From the NCBI GenBank assembly GCA_020252485.1, contig JADCCX010000024.1, forward strand, positions 62,001 to 126,000: a DNA stretch of 64,000 nucleotides. The letters are read 5' to 3'. The translations under genes were made by a program, and so were the position numbers. The DNA comes from Methylocystis sp. (GTDB lineage: Bacteria; Pseudomonadota; Alphaproteobacteria; Rhizobiales; Beijerinckiaceae). This document shows, one piece after another, positions 8,206 to 17,489 of the stretch. Every line of letters starts with the position of its first letter. Position 1 is the first letter of the stretch. The notes under the pieces are model-generated. The model was not told the DNA's origin, made no database searches, and was given only the letters and a program-made list of their open reading frames with translations.

Positions 8206-10875
8206 ATGGACGATTTGTTGCGTGATTTTGTCGTCGAGACCACCGAGAACATCGACGTGGTCGACAACCAACTGGTCCGCTTCGAGCAGGATCCGAACAA
8301 CACCGCCATTCTCACGCAGATTTTCCGGCTGGTTCACACCATCAAAGGCACGTGCGGCTTTCTTGGCCTGCCCCGGCTCGAAGCTCTGACCCATGCGGCC
8401 GAAAGCGCAATCGAACGGTTCCGCGAAGGGGCCCCGGTCACGCGCGACGCCGTGACGCTGATCCTGTCGACGATCGACCGGATCAAACTGATCATCGCCG
8501 AACTCGATCGGTCCATGCAGGAGCCGGAAGGCGAGGATGCCGACCTCATCCGCGCTCTTGAGGCATTGATCGCCAGCCAGGCGGTTCCCGCAGCCAGAAC
8601 CAGCCGTCAGCCCCCCGCGCCGCCCACGGATGTTACGGTCGGGACGCTTGTCTATCAGGTTCTCGAGCGCGAGCTCAGGTCTGGCGAAGTTTCGCTCGAC
8701 GAGCTCGAACAGGCTTTCCGGGCCACGGAAACGGAAGAAGGCGAGTTCGGCTTCGGCATTCTCGAACGCGCCGCGCTGGTCCAGGATAAGGCGAGCCCGC
8801 TGCGGGCCGTTCAGGCGGATGACGCCATGGCCGACGAGGCGTCCGGCGAGGCGAACACCCTCGAATCGAGTTTGCGCAACAACACGATCAGGGTGCCGGT
8901 CGATACGCTGGAGCACCTCATGACGATGGTGTCAGAGTTGGTCCTGACCCGCAACCAGCTGCTGGAGATCTCGCGCCGCGACGAACGCGATGCCTTCAAG
9001 GTCCCGCTGCAGAGGCTCTCGCATGTAACGGCCGAGTTGCAGCAAAGCGTGATGAAGACGCGCATGCAGCCCATCGGCAACGCCTGGGCCAAGCTGCCGC
9101 GCCTGATGCGCGATCTCTGCCAGGATCTCGGCAAGGACATCGAGCTGACGATGTCGGGGGCCGAAACGGAGATCGACCGCCAATTGCTCGAACTCATCAA
9201 GGATCCGATGCTCCATATGATCCGCAATGCGGCGGATCACGGCATCGAGACATCGGGCGAGCGGCGGCGGCGCGGCAAGCCGCCCAAGGGCCATATCAGC
9301 GTCTCGGCGCTCCAGGAAGGCGGCTATATCGCATTGTCCATCACCGACGACGGCTGCGGCCTCGATCTCGCCCGTATCAGGCAACGCGCGGTCCGCCTTG
9401 GGCTCGCCAGCGAACGCGACATCGAACGGATGAGCGATCAGCAGGTCGCCAAATTCATCTTCAATGCCGGCTTCTCCACAGCCGAGAAGGTGACCAACGT
9501 GTCTGGCCGGGGCGTCGGCATGGATATCGTGCGCAACAACATCGAGAAGATGGGGGGCGCGATCGACGTCAAGACCGTGGCCGGCGTCAGCACGACCATC
9601 GAGATCAAGATTCCGCTGACGCTCGCCATCGCCGCGGCGCTGATCATCGAAAGCGGCGGCCAGCGCTTCGCCCTGCCGCAGATGGCGGTCGTCGAACTGG
9701 TGCGGCCGAGCGGCAGCGCGGATGCGCGCATCGAGCATATCCACGCCGCGCCCGTCTTACGGCTGCGGGAGCGTCTGCTGCCGCTCGTCCAGCTCAACCG
9801 GCTGCTGGCCACCAATACGGAGTTGGTCAGCAACTGGAACAATGCGTTCATCGTCGTCTGCAAGGTCGGCGGAAGCTCCTTCGGCATCGTCGTCGACAGC
9901 ATTCTCCAGACCGAGGAGATCGTGGTGAAGCCGGTTTCCGCGCAAATCCGCCATCTCACCTGCTATTCGGGCGTGACGATCCTGGGCGACGGTGCCGTCA
10001 TCATGATTCTTGATCCCAATGGCCTTGCCCAGAATGTGGGCGCTATCGCCGAAGCCCACAACGACAACGCCCTGCCGCAGGCGGAGCGCCTGGAAACGGG
10101 GATCGCCAAGACCTCGCTCCTCATCTTCAAAGCAGGCCCCGGCGGACCAAAAGCCGTCCCGCTCGCCCTCGTCACCCGGCTCGAGGAGATCGATGTGAAG
10201 CGCATCGAGCAGGCGGGCGGCAAATCCCTCGTCCAATACCGCGGCAAGCTCATGGAGCTCGTCACCATGGATGACGAACGCGGCTTCCGTGACGAAGGCC
10301 GGCAGCCGGTCCTTGTCTTCGGCTCCGCCGATCAGCCGGCCGGGCTGGTGGTCGACGAAATCGTCGACGTCCTCGATGAGGTCCTCGACATGCAGGGCGG
10401 CAGTAGCAAGCCGGGCATTCTTGGCCTGGCGATCATCCGCGGCCGGGCAACCGATATTGTCGATGTCGCCCATTACCTGCCCAACATGGGCGGCGGCGCG
10501 GTCAGCCGCCGGCAGCAGAAGCGCCGTCTGCTCCTTGTCGAGGCATCGGATTTTCTGAGCGCCATGCTGGCCCCTGTGCTGCAGGCGGCCGGCTATGCCG
10601 TCCAGACGGCGGCGCGGCCGGCCGAGGCGGCGGGCCTTCTGCGCAGCGGCGGGTTCGACGTCGTTGTCGTCAGCCTCGAGGATGAAGCGGGTCTTTCGCT
10701 CGCTGCCGCCGCCTCAGCGGCGACGAGTTGCATCGGCTATGCCGGACGCGCCAGCGCCGAACTCCTGGAGAAGGCGCATCTCGCTGGTTTCGCGGATGTG
10801 GTCGGGACCTTCGACCGCGAGGGTCTGCTGGCGAGCCTCGGAGCGCTTGGCCAGGGATTCGGAGAAGCGGCATGA
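8206..10875 (+). CDS. cheA: Chemotaxis histidine kinase CheA with two CheW-like domains and a degenerate C-terminal receiver
   Basis: The 889-residue kinase starts with an Hpt domain carrying His44 (LVHTIKGTCGF). Dimerisation (about 220-290) and ATP-binding domains follow (MIRNAADHGIE, TDDGCGLD, GRGVGMD). There are two CheW-like adaptor domains, about 475-620 and 640-760. The last ~115 residues fold-match a receiver, but the usual acceptor aspartate is replaced (VVVVSLEDEAG), so it is probably not phosphorylated. CheA passes signals from chemoreceptors to CheY and CheB. The stop overlaps the cheW start (ATGA). Confidence 0.95.
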   Translation: MDDLLRDFVVETTENIDVVDNQLVRFEQDPNNTAILTQIFRLVHTIKGTCGFLGLPRLEALTHAAESAIERFREGAPVTRDAVTLILSTIDRIKLIIAELDRSMQEPEGEDADLIRALEALIASQAVPAARTSRQPPAPPTDVTVGTLVYQVLERELRSGEVSLDELEQAFRATETEEGEFGFGILERAALVQDKASPLRAVQADDAMADEASGEANTLESSLRNNTIRVPVDTLEHLMTMVSELVLTRNQLLEISRRDERDAFKVPLQRLSHVTAELQQSVMKTRMQPIGNAWAKLPRLMRDLCQDLGKDIELTMSGAETEIDRQLLELIKDPMLHMIRNAADHGIETSGERRRRGKPPKGHISVSALQEGGYIALSITDDGCGLDLARIRQRAVRLGLASERDIERMSDQQVAKFIFNAGFSTAEKVTNVSGRGVGMDIVRNNIEKMGGAIDVKTVAGVSTTIEIKIPLTLAIAAALIIESGGQRFALPQMAVVELVRPSGSADARIEHIHAAPVLRLRERLLPLVQLNRLLATNTELVSNWNNAFIVVCKVGGSSFGIVVDSILQTEEIVVKPVSAQIRHLTCYSGVTILGDGAVIMILDPNGLAQNVGAIAEAHNDNALPQAERLETGIAKTSLLIFKAGPGGPKAVPLALVTRLEEIDVKRIEQAGGKSLVQYRGKLMELVTMDDERGFRDEGRQPVLVFGSADQPAGLVVDEIVDVLDEVLDMQGGSSKPGILGLAIIRGRATDIVDVAHYLPNMGGGAVSRRQQKRRLLLVEASDFLSAMLAPVLQAAGYAVQTAARPAEAAGLLRSGGFDVVVVSLEDEAGLSLAAAASAATSCIGYAGRASAELLEKAHLAGFADVVGTFDREGLLASLGALGQGFGEAA

Positions 10876-11360
10876 TCAGGCTCAACGACAACATTCCGCA
10901 AGACGAACGTGCGGCCGATGACCGAAAGCAATTTGTCACTGTATCGGTCGGCAACCAGCTTTTCGGCCTTCCAATCCTGCAGGTCAGGGATGTTTTCATC
11001 GTCACCGAGATGACGCCCATCCCGCTTGCCCCACGCTCGGTCGCCGGGCTCTTCAACCTGCGCGGCCGTGTGATCACCGTGCTCAGCCTGCGCACCATGC
11101 TTGGCTTCGCCGCCCCCGATTCAGGCGAAAGCGAAACCATCGCGATCGGCATCGAATGGCGCGGCGAATCCTTCGGTCTGCTCGTGGACCAGGTCCATGA
11201 GGTCATGGCGCTTGCCGAGGCCGGCCGCGAGAGCAACCCGATCAATCTGGACGCGCGCTGGAGTTCTCTCAGCGCCGGCGTGCACCAGCTCGACAGCCAG
11301 TTGCTGGTCGAGCTCAGCCTCGAATCCCTGTTCAGCGATCTCTCCAGCAAAGCAGCCTAG
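10872..11360 (+). CDS. cheW: Chemotaxis coupling protein CheW
   Basis: CheW links chemoreceptors to CheA. The 162-residue protein is a single CheW domain, with typical segments such as LFGLPILQVRDVF, VAGLFNLRGRVITVL and SFGLLVDQVHEV. The start at 10872 overlaps the cheA stop by four bases and has ggagaag just upstream. The longer upstream frame reads through cheA in another phase and was discarded. A 65-base gap containing a dispersed repeat separates it from cheY. Confidence 0.94.
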   Translation: MIRLNDNIPQDERAADDRKQFVTVSVGNQLFGLPILQVRDVFIVTEMTPIPLAPRSVAGLFNLRGRVITVLSLRTMLGFAAPDSGESETIAIGIEWRGESFGLLVDQVHEVMALAEAGRESNPINLDARWSSLSAGVHQLDSQLLVELSLESLFSDLSSKAA

Positions 11361-11373
11361 GGCGAAGACGTAT

Positions 11374-11405
11374 CAAAATGCCCTCCCTTAATCAGTTTTC
11401 GCCCT
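11374..11405. repeat. Dispersed 32-bp repeat, copy 1 (cheW-cheY gap)
   Basis: Positions 11374-11405 match 17452-17483 at 27 of 32 bases. Both start CAAAA(T/C)GCCCTCC and end AGTTTTCGCCCT. In this copy the end pairs with TAGGGCGAA at 11358-11366 to form a 9-bp stem with TTCGCCCTA (11398-11406). The element lies between cheW and cheY. It may be a REP-like or RNA-processing element, but its function is unknown. Confidence 0.6.
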
Positions 11406-11425
11406 AAAGCGTCACGGAGCCAGCC

Positions 11426-11794
11426 ATGTCGAACCATTGTCTCATCGTCGATGATTCCGCCGTAATCCGGAAAGTCGCCCGCCGCATCCTGGAAGGCCTC
11501 GATTTCACGATCACGGAAGCGGAGGACGGATCCAAGGCCCTCGATATCTGCACGATGCACATGCCGGATGCCATCCTGCTCGACTGGAACATGCCGGTCA
11601 TGGACGGCTACGAATTCCTGAAGGCCCTGCGTTCCGTCGAAAACGGCCGCAAGCCGAAGGTCGTCTTCTGCACCACGGAGAACGATGTGGCCCATATCGC
11701 CCGGGCCATGCATGCCGGAGCGGATGAATACATCATGAAGCCCTTCGACAAGGAAATTCTTTCCGTCAAATTCCACGAGATCGGCCTGCGCTGA
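11426..11794 (+). CDS. cheY: Chemotaxis response regulator CheY
   Basis: This is a single-domain receiver of 122 residues. Acidic residues lie at 9-10 (VDDS), the phospho-acceptor is Asp53 (LLDWNMP), a switch Thr lies in FCTTEND and a conserved Lys in IMKPFD. Phosphorylated by CheA, it binds the flagellar switch, whose fliN and fliG genes are in the adjoining cluster. A cggag site precedes the ATG. It is part of the cheA-W-Y-B-R run. Confidence 0.93.
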   Translation: MSNHCLIVDDSAVIRKVARRILEGLDFTITEAEDGSKALDICTMHMPDAILLDWNMPVMDGYEFLKALRSVENGRKPKVVFCTTENDVAHIARAMHAGADEYIMKPFDKEILSVKFHEIGLR

Positions 11795-11821
11795 GACCCT
11801 CGGCGCAACCGGCAGAACTCC

Positions 11822-12976
11822 ATGACAAAGCCAGAACCCGCGCCGATCGCTTCGGCCGATGCCGTCACGCGGCCGATCCGCGTGATGATCGTCGACGACG
11901 CCGTCGTCGTGCGCGGCATGCTGTCGCGCTGGTTGACGGAAGCCGGCGGCATTGAAGTCGCCTCGACCCATCGGACGGGGTCGGAAGCCGTCTCGGCTGT
12001 AGAGCGGGTGAAGCCCGACGTCATCCTGCTCGACATTGAAATGCCGGATATGGACGGCCTAACGGCTTTGCCGCTGCTGCTGGAGAAGCGCCCGGCCGCC
12101 ACGGTGATCATCGCGTCGACGCTCACCACCCGGCATGCCGATATCTCGCTCAGATGCCTGGATCTTGGTGCGATGGACTACATCGCCAAGCCGTCCACGA
12201 ACCGCGACTTGACCTTCGGAGCCGATTTCCGGCGCGAGATCGTCGATAAGGTCAAGACGCTTGGCGGACGCACGGTGCGTGGCCATCTGCCGCGTCCGCC
12301 GGGCCTCGCGGCTGCGCCCAAGGCAGGATCTGCGAGAAGCATTCCGCCTGTCGCCGAGCGCCCGCCATTCACCTTGAAGCCCTTCAGCCGGATCGCGCCC
12401 AGGATCGTCGCCATCGGCGCATCCACCGGCGGTCCCAATGCCATCACCGAACTTCTGCGGCAGTGCCGGCCGGCCATCGAATGTGTTTCGGTGGTCATCG
12501 CGCAGCATATGCCGACGATGTTCACGGCCATGTTCGCCGATCACCTGAGCAAGCATCTCGATATCGATGTCGTGGAGGTGGCCGGCGGCGAAATCCTCAG
12601 GCGCGGCCGGGTCTACATCGCGCCGGGCGGCAAGCATTTGCGCGTCGAGTTGAAGTCAGGCGTCACCTACGCCGTCATCGACGATTCCCCGCCGGTCAAT
12701 TTCTGCAAGCCGTCCGTCGATGTCACGCTGCAGAGCGTCTGCCAGGTGTTCGGTTCGGCAACGCTTGGCGTGATTCTGACGGGCATGGGTTCCGATGGAT
12801 TGATCGGGGCCGGTGAGATCGCCGGGCGAGGCGGTTCCGTTATCGCCCAGGACGAAGAAACCAGCGTTATCTGGGGTATGCCAGGCAATGTCGTGCGCGC
12901 CGGATTATGCGCCGCCGTGGGTCCGCCTCCGATGCTCGCGGACATCATCAATGCGCGCGTGGGGGTGGCGGCATGA
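11822..12976 (+). CDS. cheB: Chemotaxis protein-glutamate methylesterase/deamidase CheB
   Basis: The 384-residue protein has an N-terminal receiver (Asp71 in LLDIEMPDMDG), a linker (about 150-190) and a C-terminal methylesterase. Catalytic residues are visible: Ser201 in IGASTGGPN, His229 in AQHMP and the Asp in LTGMGSDG. It removes methyl groups from chemoreceptors for adaptation, opposing the CheR encoded next. Its stop overlaps the cheR start (ATGA at 12973-12976). Confidence 0.96.
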   Translation: MTKPEPAPIASADAVTRPIRVMIVDDAVVVRGMLSRWLTEAGGIEVASTHRTGSEAVSAVERVKPDVILLDIEMPDMDGLTALPLLLEKRPAATVIIASTLTTRHADISLRCLDLGAMDYIAKPSTNRDLTFGADFRREIVDKVKTLGGRTVRGHLPRPPGLAAAPKAGSARSIPPVAERPPFTLKPFSRIAPRIVAIGASTGGPNAITELLRQCRPAIECVSVVIAQHMPTMFTAMFADHLSKHLDIDVVEVAGGEILRRGRVYIAPGGKHLRVELKSGVTYAVIDDSPPVNFCKPSVDVTLQSVCQVFGSATLGVILTGMGSDGLIGAGEIAGRGGSVIAQDEETSVIWGMPGNVVRAGLCAAVGPPPMLADIINARVGVAA

Positions 12977-13833
12977 TCTCGACGGGCGATCTGGCCTTCA
13001 TCCAGCAATTCGTGCTGCTGCGCACCGGCATCCACCTGACGCCGGAGAAGCAGTATCTCGTCGAGATGCGGCTCGATCCGGTCATACGGGAGCTCCAGAT
13101 TCCCAACTTCGAGGCGCTGACCGCCAGGCTGCGCCAGTCTGACCCGGCCGTCTCAACGGCGGCGATCGATGCCATCACCACCAATGAAACCCTCTTCTTC
13201 CGTGACAAGACCCCGTTCGAACTCTTCGAGAAGATGATCATGCCGAAGCTGATCGAGGCGCGCGCGGCGAAAGGCCGGATCCGTATCTGGTGCGCGGCTT
13301 GCTCCTCCGGGCAGGAACCCTATTCGCTGGCGATGATGCTGGATCAAATGGGGTCCCGGTTGGGGGGCCTGTCGGTCGAGATCATCGCCACGGATATCTC
13401 CGAGCGCATCCTCAACCAGGCCCGGGAAGGCAGCTACAGCCAGTTCGAGGTGCAGCGGGGCCTGCCGATCCGGATGCTGCTGAAGCATTTCACCCAGGAA
13501 GGCGCCCGCTGGCGCATCAGCCGGTCGATCATTGAGAGGGTGCAGTTCCGCTCGCTGAACCTGCTCCATTCCTTCCAAAGCCTTGGCGCCTTCGATCTCG
13601 TCATGTGCCGGAACGTGCTGATCTATTTCGCCGAGGCGACCAAGCGTGACGTCCTGCAGCGGCTGGCGGCCGTCATGGCCCCGGATGGATACCTGATGCT
13701 CGGCGGAGCCGAGACCGTGCTTGGGTTATGCCCTGATCTGGCGCCCCACAAGAGCGAACACAGTCTTTATGTGCGCAGCGGATCGCCGCACGCCCATACG
13801 ATTGCGCGCTTCCGCCAGCGCGTGAGCGGCTGA
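12973..13833 (+). CDS. cheR: Chemotaxis protein methyltransferase CheR
   Basis: The 286-residue enzyme methylates chemoreceptor glutamates using S-adenosylmethionine. The N-terminal all-helical domain precedes a Rossmann-like domain with WCAACSSGQEPYSLAM (about 93-108), ATDIS and FDLVMCRNVLIYF. The start at 12973 was chosen because it overlaps the cheB stop and has a ggggtgg site. The extended frame upstream reads through cheB. It ends seven bases from the flbD stop on the opposite strand, closing the chemotaxis operon. Confidence 0.95.
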   Translation: MISTGDLAFIQQFVLLRTGIHLTPEKQYLVEMRLDPVIRELQIPNFEALTARLRQSDPAVSTAAIDAITTNETLFFRDKTPFELFEKMIMPKLIEARAAKGRIRIWCAACSSGQEPYSLAMMLDQMGSRLGGLSVEIIATDISERILNQAREGSYSQFEVQRGLPIRMLLKHFTQEGARWRISRSIIERVQFRSLNLLHSFQSLGAFDLVMCRNVLIYFAEATKRDVLQRLAAVMAPDGYLMLGGAETVLGLCPDLAPHKSEHSLYVRSGSPHAHTIARFRQRVSG

Positions 13834-13839
13834 GGCTGC

Positions 13840-15204
13840 TTACGCCGCCGTGGTGATGCGGGCCTGTCCAGGGTCCGGCACGGCGAAGCCTGCGGCCTCA
13901 TATTCGTTCAGCTTGTTGCGGAGCGTGCGGATCGAAATGCCCAGGATACGCGCCGCATGCGTGCGGTTGCCAAGGCAATGATCAAGCGTGTCGAGGATGA
14001 GATCCTGCTCCACCTTGGCGACTGTGCTGCCGACCAGCGAGCGCGCCACCGCCTCCGCGGCCTGCGCGGCCCGCTCGGCGGCTCCCACCGGTCTGGCGAT
14101 ATCGTCGCCATCCGGGGATACCAGCGCGCCGGGGCCTATCTCGCCATCGCCCGAGATCAGGACGGCGCGGTGAATGGTGTTCTCGAGTTCGCGCACGTTG
14201 CCCTTCCAGTGGTTGGCCGTCAGGGCGCGGCGGGCTTCGGCGGAGATCGGCTTGTGGGGAAGGCCGTTCATCTCCGCGTATTTCAGGGCGAAGTGGTCGG
14301 CGAGCGCCAGGATGTCCGCAGGCCGGTCGCGCAAGGCGGGGATCCGCAAGGTCACGACGTTCAACCGGTAAAGCAGGTCCTCACGGAAGGCGCCCTGCTT
14401 CACGGCCTCCGCTAGGCTCCTGTTCGAGGTGGCGATGATGCGGATATCGACCTTCACGGGCGTTGTCCCGCCCACCCGGTCGATGACGCGCTCCTGGAGC
14501 GCCCGCAGCAGCTTCGCCTGCAGGCGCACATCCATCTCCGAAATCTCGTCGAGCAGAAGCGTGCCGCCGTTGGCTTCCTCGAACTTGCCGATCCGGCGCG
14601 CGACGGCGCCTGTAAAGGCGCCTTTCTCATGGCCGAAAAGCTCCGATTCCAGCAGGTTCTCCGGGATTGCGGCGCAATTGACCGAAATGAAGGGTCTGTC
14701 CTTCCGCTTCGATTTTTGCTGGACGAGCCGGGCCATCACCTCCTTGCCGACGCCGCTCTCGCCGGTGATGAGGATCGACGCCTCCGAAGCGGCCACCTGC
14801 AGCGCCAGTTTCACCACGCGATCCATGCTCGGATCGCGGAAGACGAAATCCGACTTCTCGCGGGCAACCGCCTCGAGCACAGCCGCGATCAGTTCGGGAT
14901 CGGGCGGGAGGGGAATGTATTCCTTCGCGCCCGCCCGGATCGCCGCCACCGCAGCCTGTGCGTCGGCGCCGGTGCCGCAGGCGACGATGGGGCTGTTGAT
15001 CCGCTCGCCATCCATGGCGTCCGCCAGCTTGCGGATGTCGAGATGGACATCGACCATAAGGAGGTCGGCGCCGCGCCCAGCCCGCATATGGGTGAGGGCG
15101 GCTTCGATGCCATCCACCTGGGCCACCTGCGCGCCGCGTTCGCGGGCGATCTTGGCGGCGGTGATCAATTCACCTTTCAGCGTTCCGACGATGAGCAGGC
15201 GCAT
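13840..15204 (-). CDS. flbD: Sigma-54-dependent flagellar regulator FlbD
   Basis: This 454-residue NtrC-type activator has an N-terminal receiver-like domain (Asp52 in MVDVHLD). Its AAA+ domain has Walker A GESGVGKE at 148-155, the sigma-54 contact loop GAFTGA at 195-200 and Walker B GGTLLLDE at 213-220. A C-terminal Fis-type helix-turn-helix lies around 405-435. FlbD controls late flagellar genes and represses fliF in Caulobacter. It is the last gene of fliF-fliG-fliH-fliN-flbD, the same order as the Caulobacter fliF operon. Confidence 0.92.
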   Translation of the reverse strand: MRLLIVGTLKGELITAAKIARERGAQVAQVDGIEAALTHMRAGRGADLLMVDVHLDIRKLADAMDGERINSPIVACGTGADAQAAVAAIRAGAKEYIPLPPDPELIAAVLEAVAREKSDFVFRDPSMDRVVKLALQVAASEASILITGESGVGKEVMARLVQQKSKRKDRPFISVNCAAIPENLLESELFGHEKGAFTGAVARRIGKFEEANGGTLLLDEISEMDVRLQAKLLRALQERVIDRVGGTTPVKVDIRIIATSNRSLAEAVKQGAFREDLLYRLNVVTLRIPALRDRPADILALADHFALKYAEMNGLPHKPISAEARRALTANHWKGNVRELENTIHRAVLISGDGEIGPGALVSPDGDDIARPVGAAERAAQAAEAVARSLVGSTVAKVEQDLILDTLDHCLGNRTHAARILGISIRTLRNKLNEYEAAGFAVPDPGQARITTAA

Positions 15205-15224
15205 GGGTGCTGGTCCTTCGGCAG

Positions 15225-15563
15225 TTACCGGTCGGTCTTGATGATTTCAGTCATGGTCACGCCGAGCTTGTCCTCGACCACGACGACCTCGCCGCGGGCG
15301 ACGAGACGGTTGTTCACATAGATATCGATCGCCTCGCCCACCTTGCGGTCGAGCTCCAGCAGCTGGCCGGGCGCGATCTTGAGCAGCTGCGAAACTTCCA
15401 TGCGCGTCTTGCCGAGAACCGCGGAAACCATGACCGGCACATCAAGAACCTGTTCGAGGTCGGCCGCCGTTTTCGGGCCGCGGGCGGCAGGGCCGGCCGG
15501 GCCGCCGTAATCCCCCTGGTTTTCGCTATGATCGAGATCGGGCAAGTTGAGGTCGGTTTCCAT
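15225..15563 (-). CDS. fliN: Flagellar motor switch protein FliN
   Basis: The 112-residue protein has a disordered N-terminus of about 35 residues and then a SpoA-type C-ring domain (LDVPVMVSAVLGKTRMEV, LLKIAPGQLLELD, VNNRLVARGEVVVVEDKLGV). It forms the lower ring of the rotor switch. The start at 15563 was chosen because it overlaps the fliH stop (ATGA). The extra 41 residues of the longer frame are fliH sequence read in another phase. Confidence 0.93.
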   Translation of the reverse strand: METDLNLPDLDHSENQGDYGGPAGPAARGPKTAADLEQVLDVPVMVSAVLGKTRMEVSQLLKIAPGQLLELDRKVGEAIDIYVNNRLVARGEVVVVEDKLGVTMTEIIKTDR

Positions 15564-16228
15564 CACAAGGCTCCCGCGCCATGCGGCGCTCTTTCGGTCA
15601 TGCGGTTGGCGAGGGCGCGTTCGACGCTCGCCATGATCTTCGCCTCGGACGCAGCCCGGTCTCCGACGATGCCGCCGTCGGCCCATTCGATCCTGACGTC
15701 GCCAGGCGGAATTTCCGGCTCGCCAAGAACGATCAGCCGGCCATCGAAGCCATTTTCGCGCGCGATCACCGTCAGCGCATCGCGGGCCGGATCGACCAGC
15801 GAGGGGTCAACCCTGATCGCCACATGCGCATGCCCGCGCAGATCGTCGAAGATGCTTTGGGCCACACCTTCGATCGCGGCCAGGGGCGCCTGATCGAGCA
15901 GCGCGCCGGCGAGCTTGGCGCCGAACGCGCGGGCGAACACGATCGCTTCCTCCGAAGCCATCTCATGGATGTGTTCGAGCTCCGCAGAAAGCCGCTGGAG
16001 CTGCCGCGAGACCTCATCCACCGCCTCGGCGAGGCGGGCAGTCTGTTCGCCTTCAGCCTCGGCGCGGCCCATGGCGATACCTTCCGTCCGCGCGCCCGCC
16101 GCGGCGAGGGCGAGCAGGTGCCCGTGTTCCGAAAGCGTCAGCGTCGCTTCTTTCGGTTCGAGCGGCAGCATCCGGTCAGGCGTCTCGGGGAAACGGCGCT
16201 CGAAGATGAATTTTTTTCCGGTCATCAA
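15563..16228 (-). CDS. fliH: Flagellar export apparatus stator FliH (FlbE-like)
   Basis: The 221-residue protein lies between fliG and fliN. It has an N-terminal region rich in Glu and Ala (about 60-100), likely coiled coil, and a C-terminal globular domain with the [11 protein letters not shown] segment seen in FliH/YscL proteins. FliH regulates the export ATPase FliI, whose gene is not in the window. The Caulobacter equivalent at this place is FlbE. The first two codons are both ATG, and the gene overlaps the fliG stop by four bases. Confidence 0.82.
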   Translation of the reverse strand: MMTGKKFIFERRFPETPDRMLPLEPKEATLTLSEHGHLLALAAAGARTEGIAMGRAEAEGEQTARLAEAVDEVSRQLQRLSAELEHIHEMASEEAIVFARAFGAKLAGALLDQAPLAAIEGVAQSIFDDLRGHAHVAIRVDPSLVDPARDALTVIARENGFDGRLIVLGEPEIPPGDVRIEWADGGIVGDRAASEAKIMASVERALANRMTERAPHGAGAL

Positions 16229-17289
16229 TAGACGAGCTCGTCTTCGGCGCGGTTCTTGGAGATCATGAGCTCGCCCTTGGCCGCAAGGTCCTTGGTCAGC
16301 AGCACCATCTTTTGCTGAGCGTCATCGACCTCCTTGAGCCGCACGGGGCCAAGGCCGCCCATATCATCCTCAAGGTTCTTGGCGGCGCGGGTCGACATAT
16401 TGCCGAGGAAGAAGGCGCGCGCCTGCTCCGAGGCGCCCTTGAGGGCCATGGCGAGCGTCTCCTTGTCGATGCCGCGCAGCAGCGTCTGCACGCTGCCGGG
16501 ATCGAGCTTGAGCAGGTCGTCGAAGGTGAACATCAGCGAGCGAATGCGCTGGGCGCTGTCGCGGTTGCGCTCATCGAGCGAACCGAGGAAGCGCACCTCG
16601 GTCTGCCGGTCGAAGGCGTTGAAGATCTCCGCGATCAGCTCATGCGAATCGCGGCGGCTCGACATCGACAGATTGGAGATGAACTCATTGCGCAGTGTTT
16701 CCTCGACGCGTTCGAGCACATCCTTGGAGACGGCCTCCATCTTCAGCATGCGCTGGACGACATCCATAGCGAAATCGTCAGGCAGGATGCCGAGCACGCG
16801 GGCGGCCTGATCGGGTTTGATCTTGGACAGGATGACCGCGACAGTCTGCGGATACTCGTTCTTGAGGTAGTTCGCCAGCACCGCATCCTGGATATTGGAG
16901 AGCTTCTGCCACATGTTGCGGCCGGCGGGACCGCGGATCTCCGCCATGATGCTTTCGGCGCGGTCCTTGGGCAGAAGCTTGACGAGCAGGCTTTCGGTCC
17001 TGTCGAAATCGCCCGTCACCGCGCCGGAGGACGACATGCGCGAGACGAAATCGCTGATCAGAGTCTCGACCATCGGCGCATCGATAGAGCCCAGTTGACT
17101 CATTGCGAGCGAGATGGTCCGGATCTCGTCGTCGTCGAGCAGCGGCCAGACCTTGGCGCCGTGTTTTTCGCCGAGCACAAGCATGATGATGGCGGCCTTC
17201 TCCGCGCCTGAAAGCACGCGCTGTCTGGTCGTTCCCGGAGCGGATAAGCCAGAACGTTCGGAAGCGATTGTGTCGGAAATGCGGGCCAT
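16225..17289 (-). CDS. fliG: Flagellar motor switch protein FliG
   Basis: The 354-residue rotor protein contains the N-terminal FliF-binding domain ([15 protein letters not shown]), the middle domain ([19 protein letters not shown]) and the C-terminal domain whose charged helix contacts the stator ([37 protein letters not shown]). Length is typical. It is separated from fliF by a 200-base gap holding a dispersed repeat but is probably in the same operon. Confidence 0.96.
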   Translation of the reverse strand: MARISDTIASERSGLSAPGTTRQRVLSGAEKAAIIMLVLGEKHGAKVWPLLDDDEIRTISLAMSQLGSIDAPMVETLISDFVSRMSSSGAVTGDFDRTESLLVKLLPKDRAESIMAEIRGPAGRNMWQKLSNIQDAVLANYLKNEYPQTVAVILSKIKPDQAARVLGILPDDFAMDVVQRMLKMEAVSKDVLERVEETLRNEFISNLSMSSRRDSHELIAEIFNAFDRQTEVRFLGSLDERNRDSAQRIRSLMFTFDDLLKLDPGSVQTLLRGIDKETLAMALKGASEQARAFFLGNMSTRAAKNLEDDMGGLGPVRLKEVDDAQQKMVLLTKDLAAKGELMISKNRAEDELVY

Positions 17290-17451
17290 GGCTTCCTAGT
17301 CCGGTTCTTGAGGAACAAGCGGAACAATCTGGCCCGAATTCGCCGCGCCTTCGGTGGGATGAGCGGCCAAAACTGCCTCACAACCGCCTCTGGCCTTGAC
17401 GGACGTGAAGGCAGCGGGCCGCTTGCGGTCATTTTTGGCCCCTGATCCCAA

Positions 17452-17483
17452 CAAAACGCCCTCCATTGGTGAGTTTTCGCCCT
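17452..17483. repeat. Dispersed 32-bp repeat, copy 2 (fliF-fliG gap)
   Basis: This is the second copy of the element at 11374-11405, with 27 of 32 bases identical. It lies in the 200-base space between the fliF stop and the fliG start. The surrounding gap has no convincing gene. A 72-codon frame on the minus strand there starts inside fliF and has no ribosome site or recognisable domain. Relative to local transcription this copy is inverted compared with copy 1. Confidence 0.6.
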
Positions 17484-17489
17484 TGTCCG

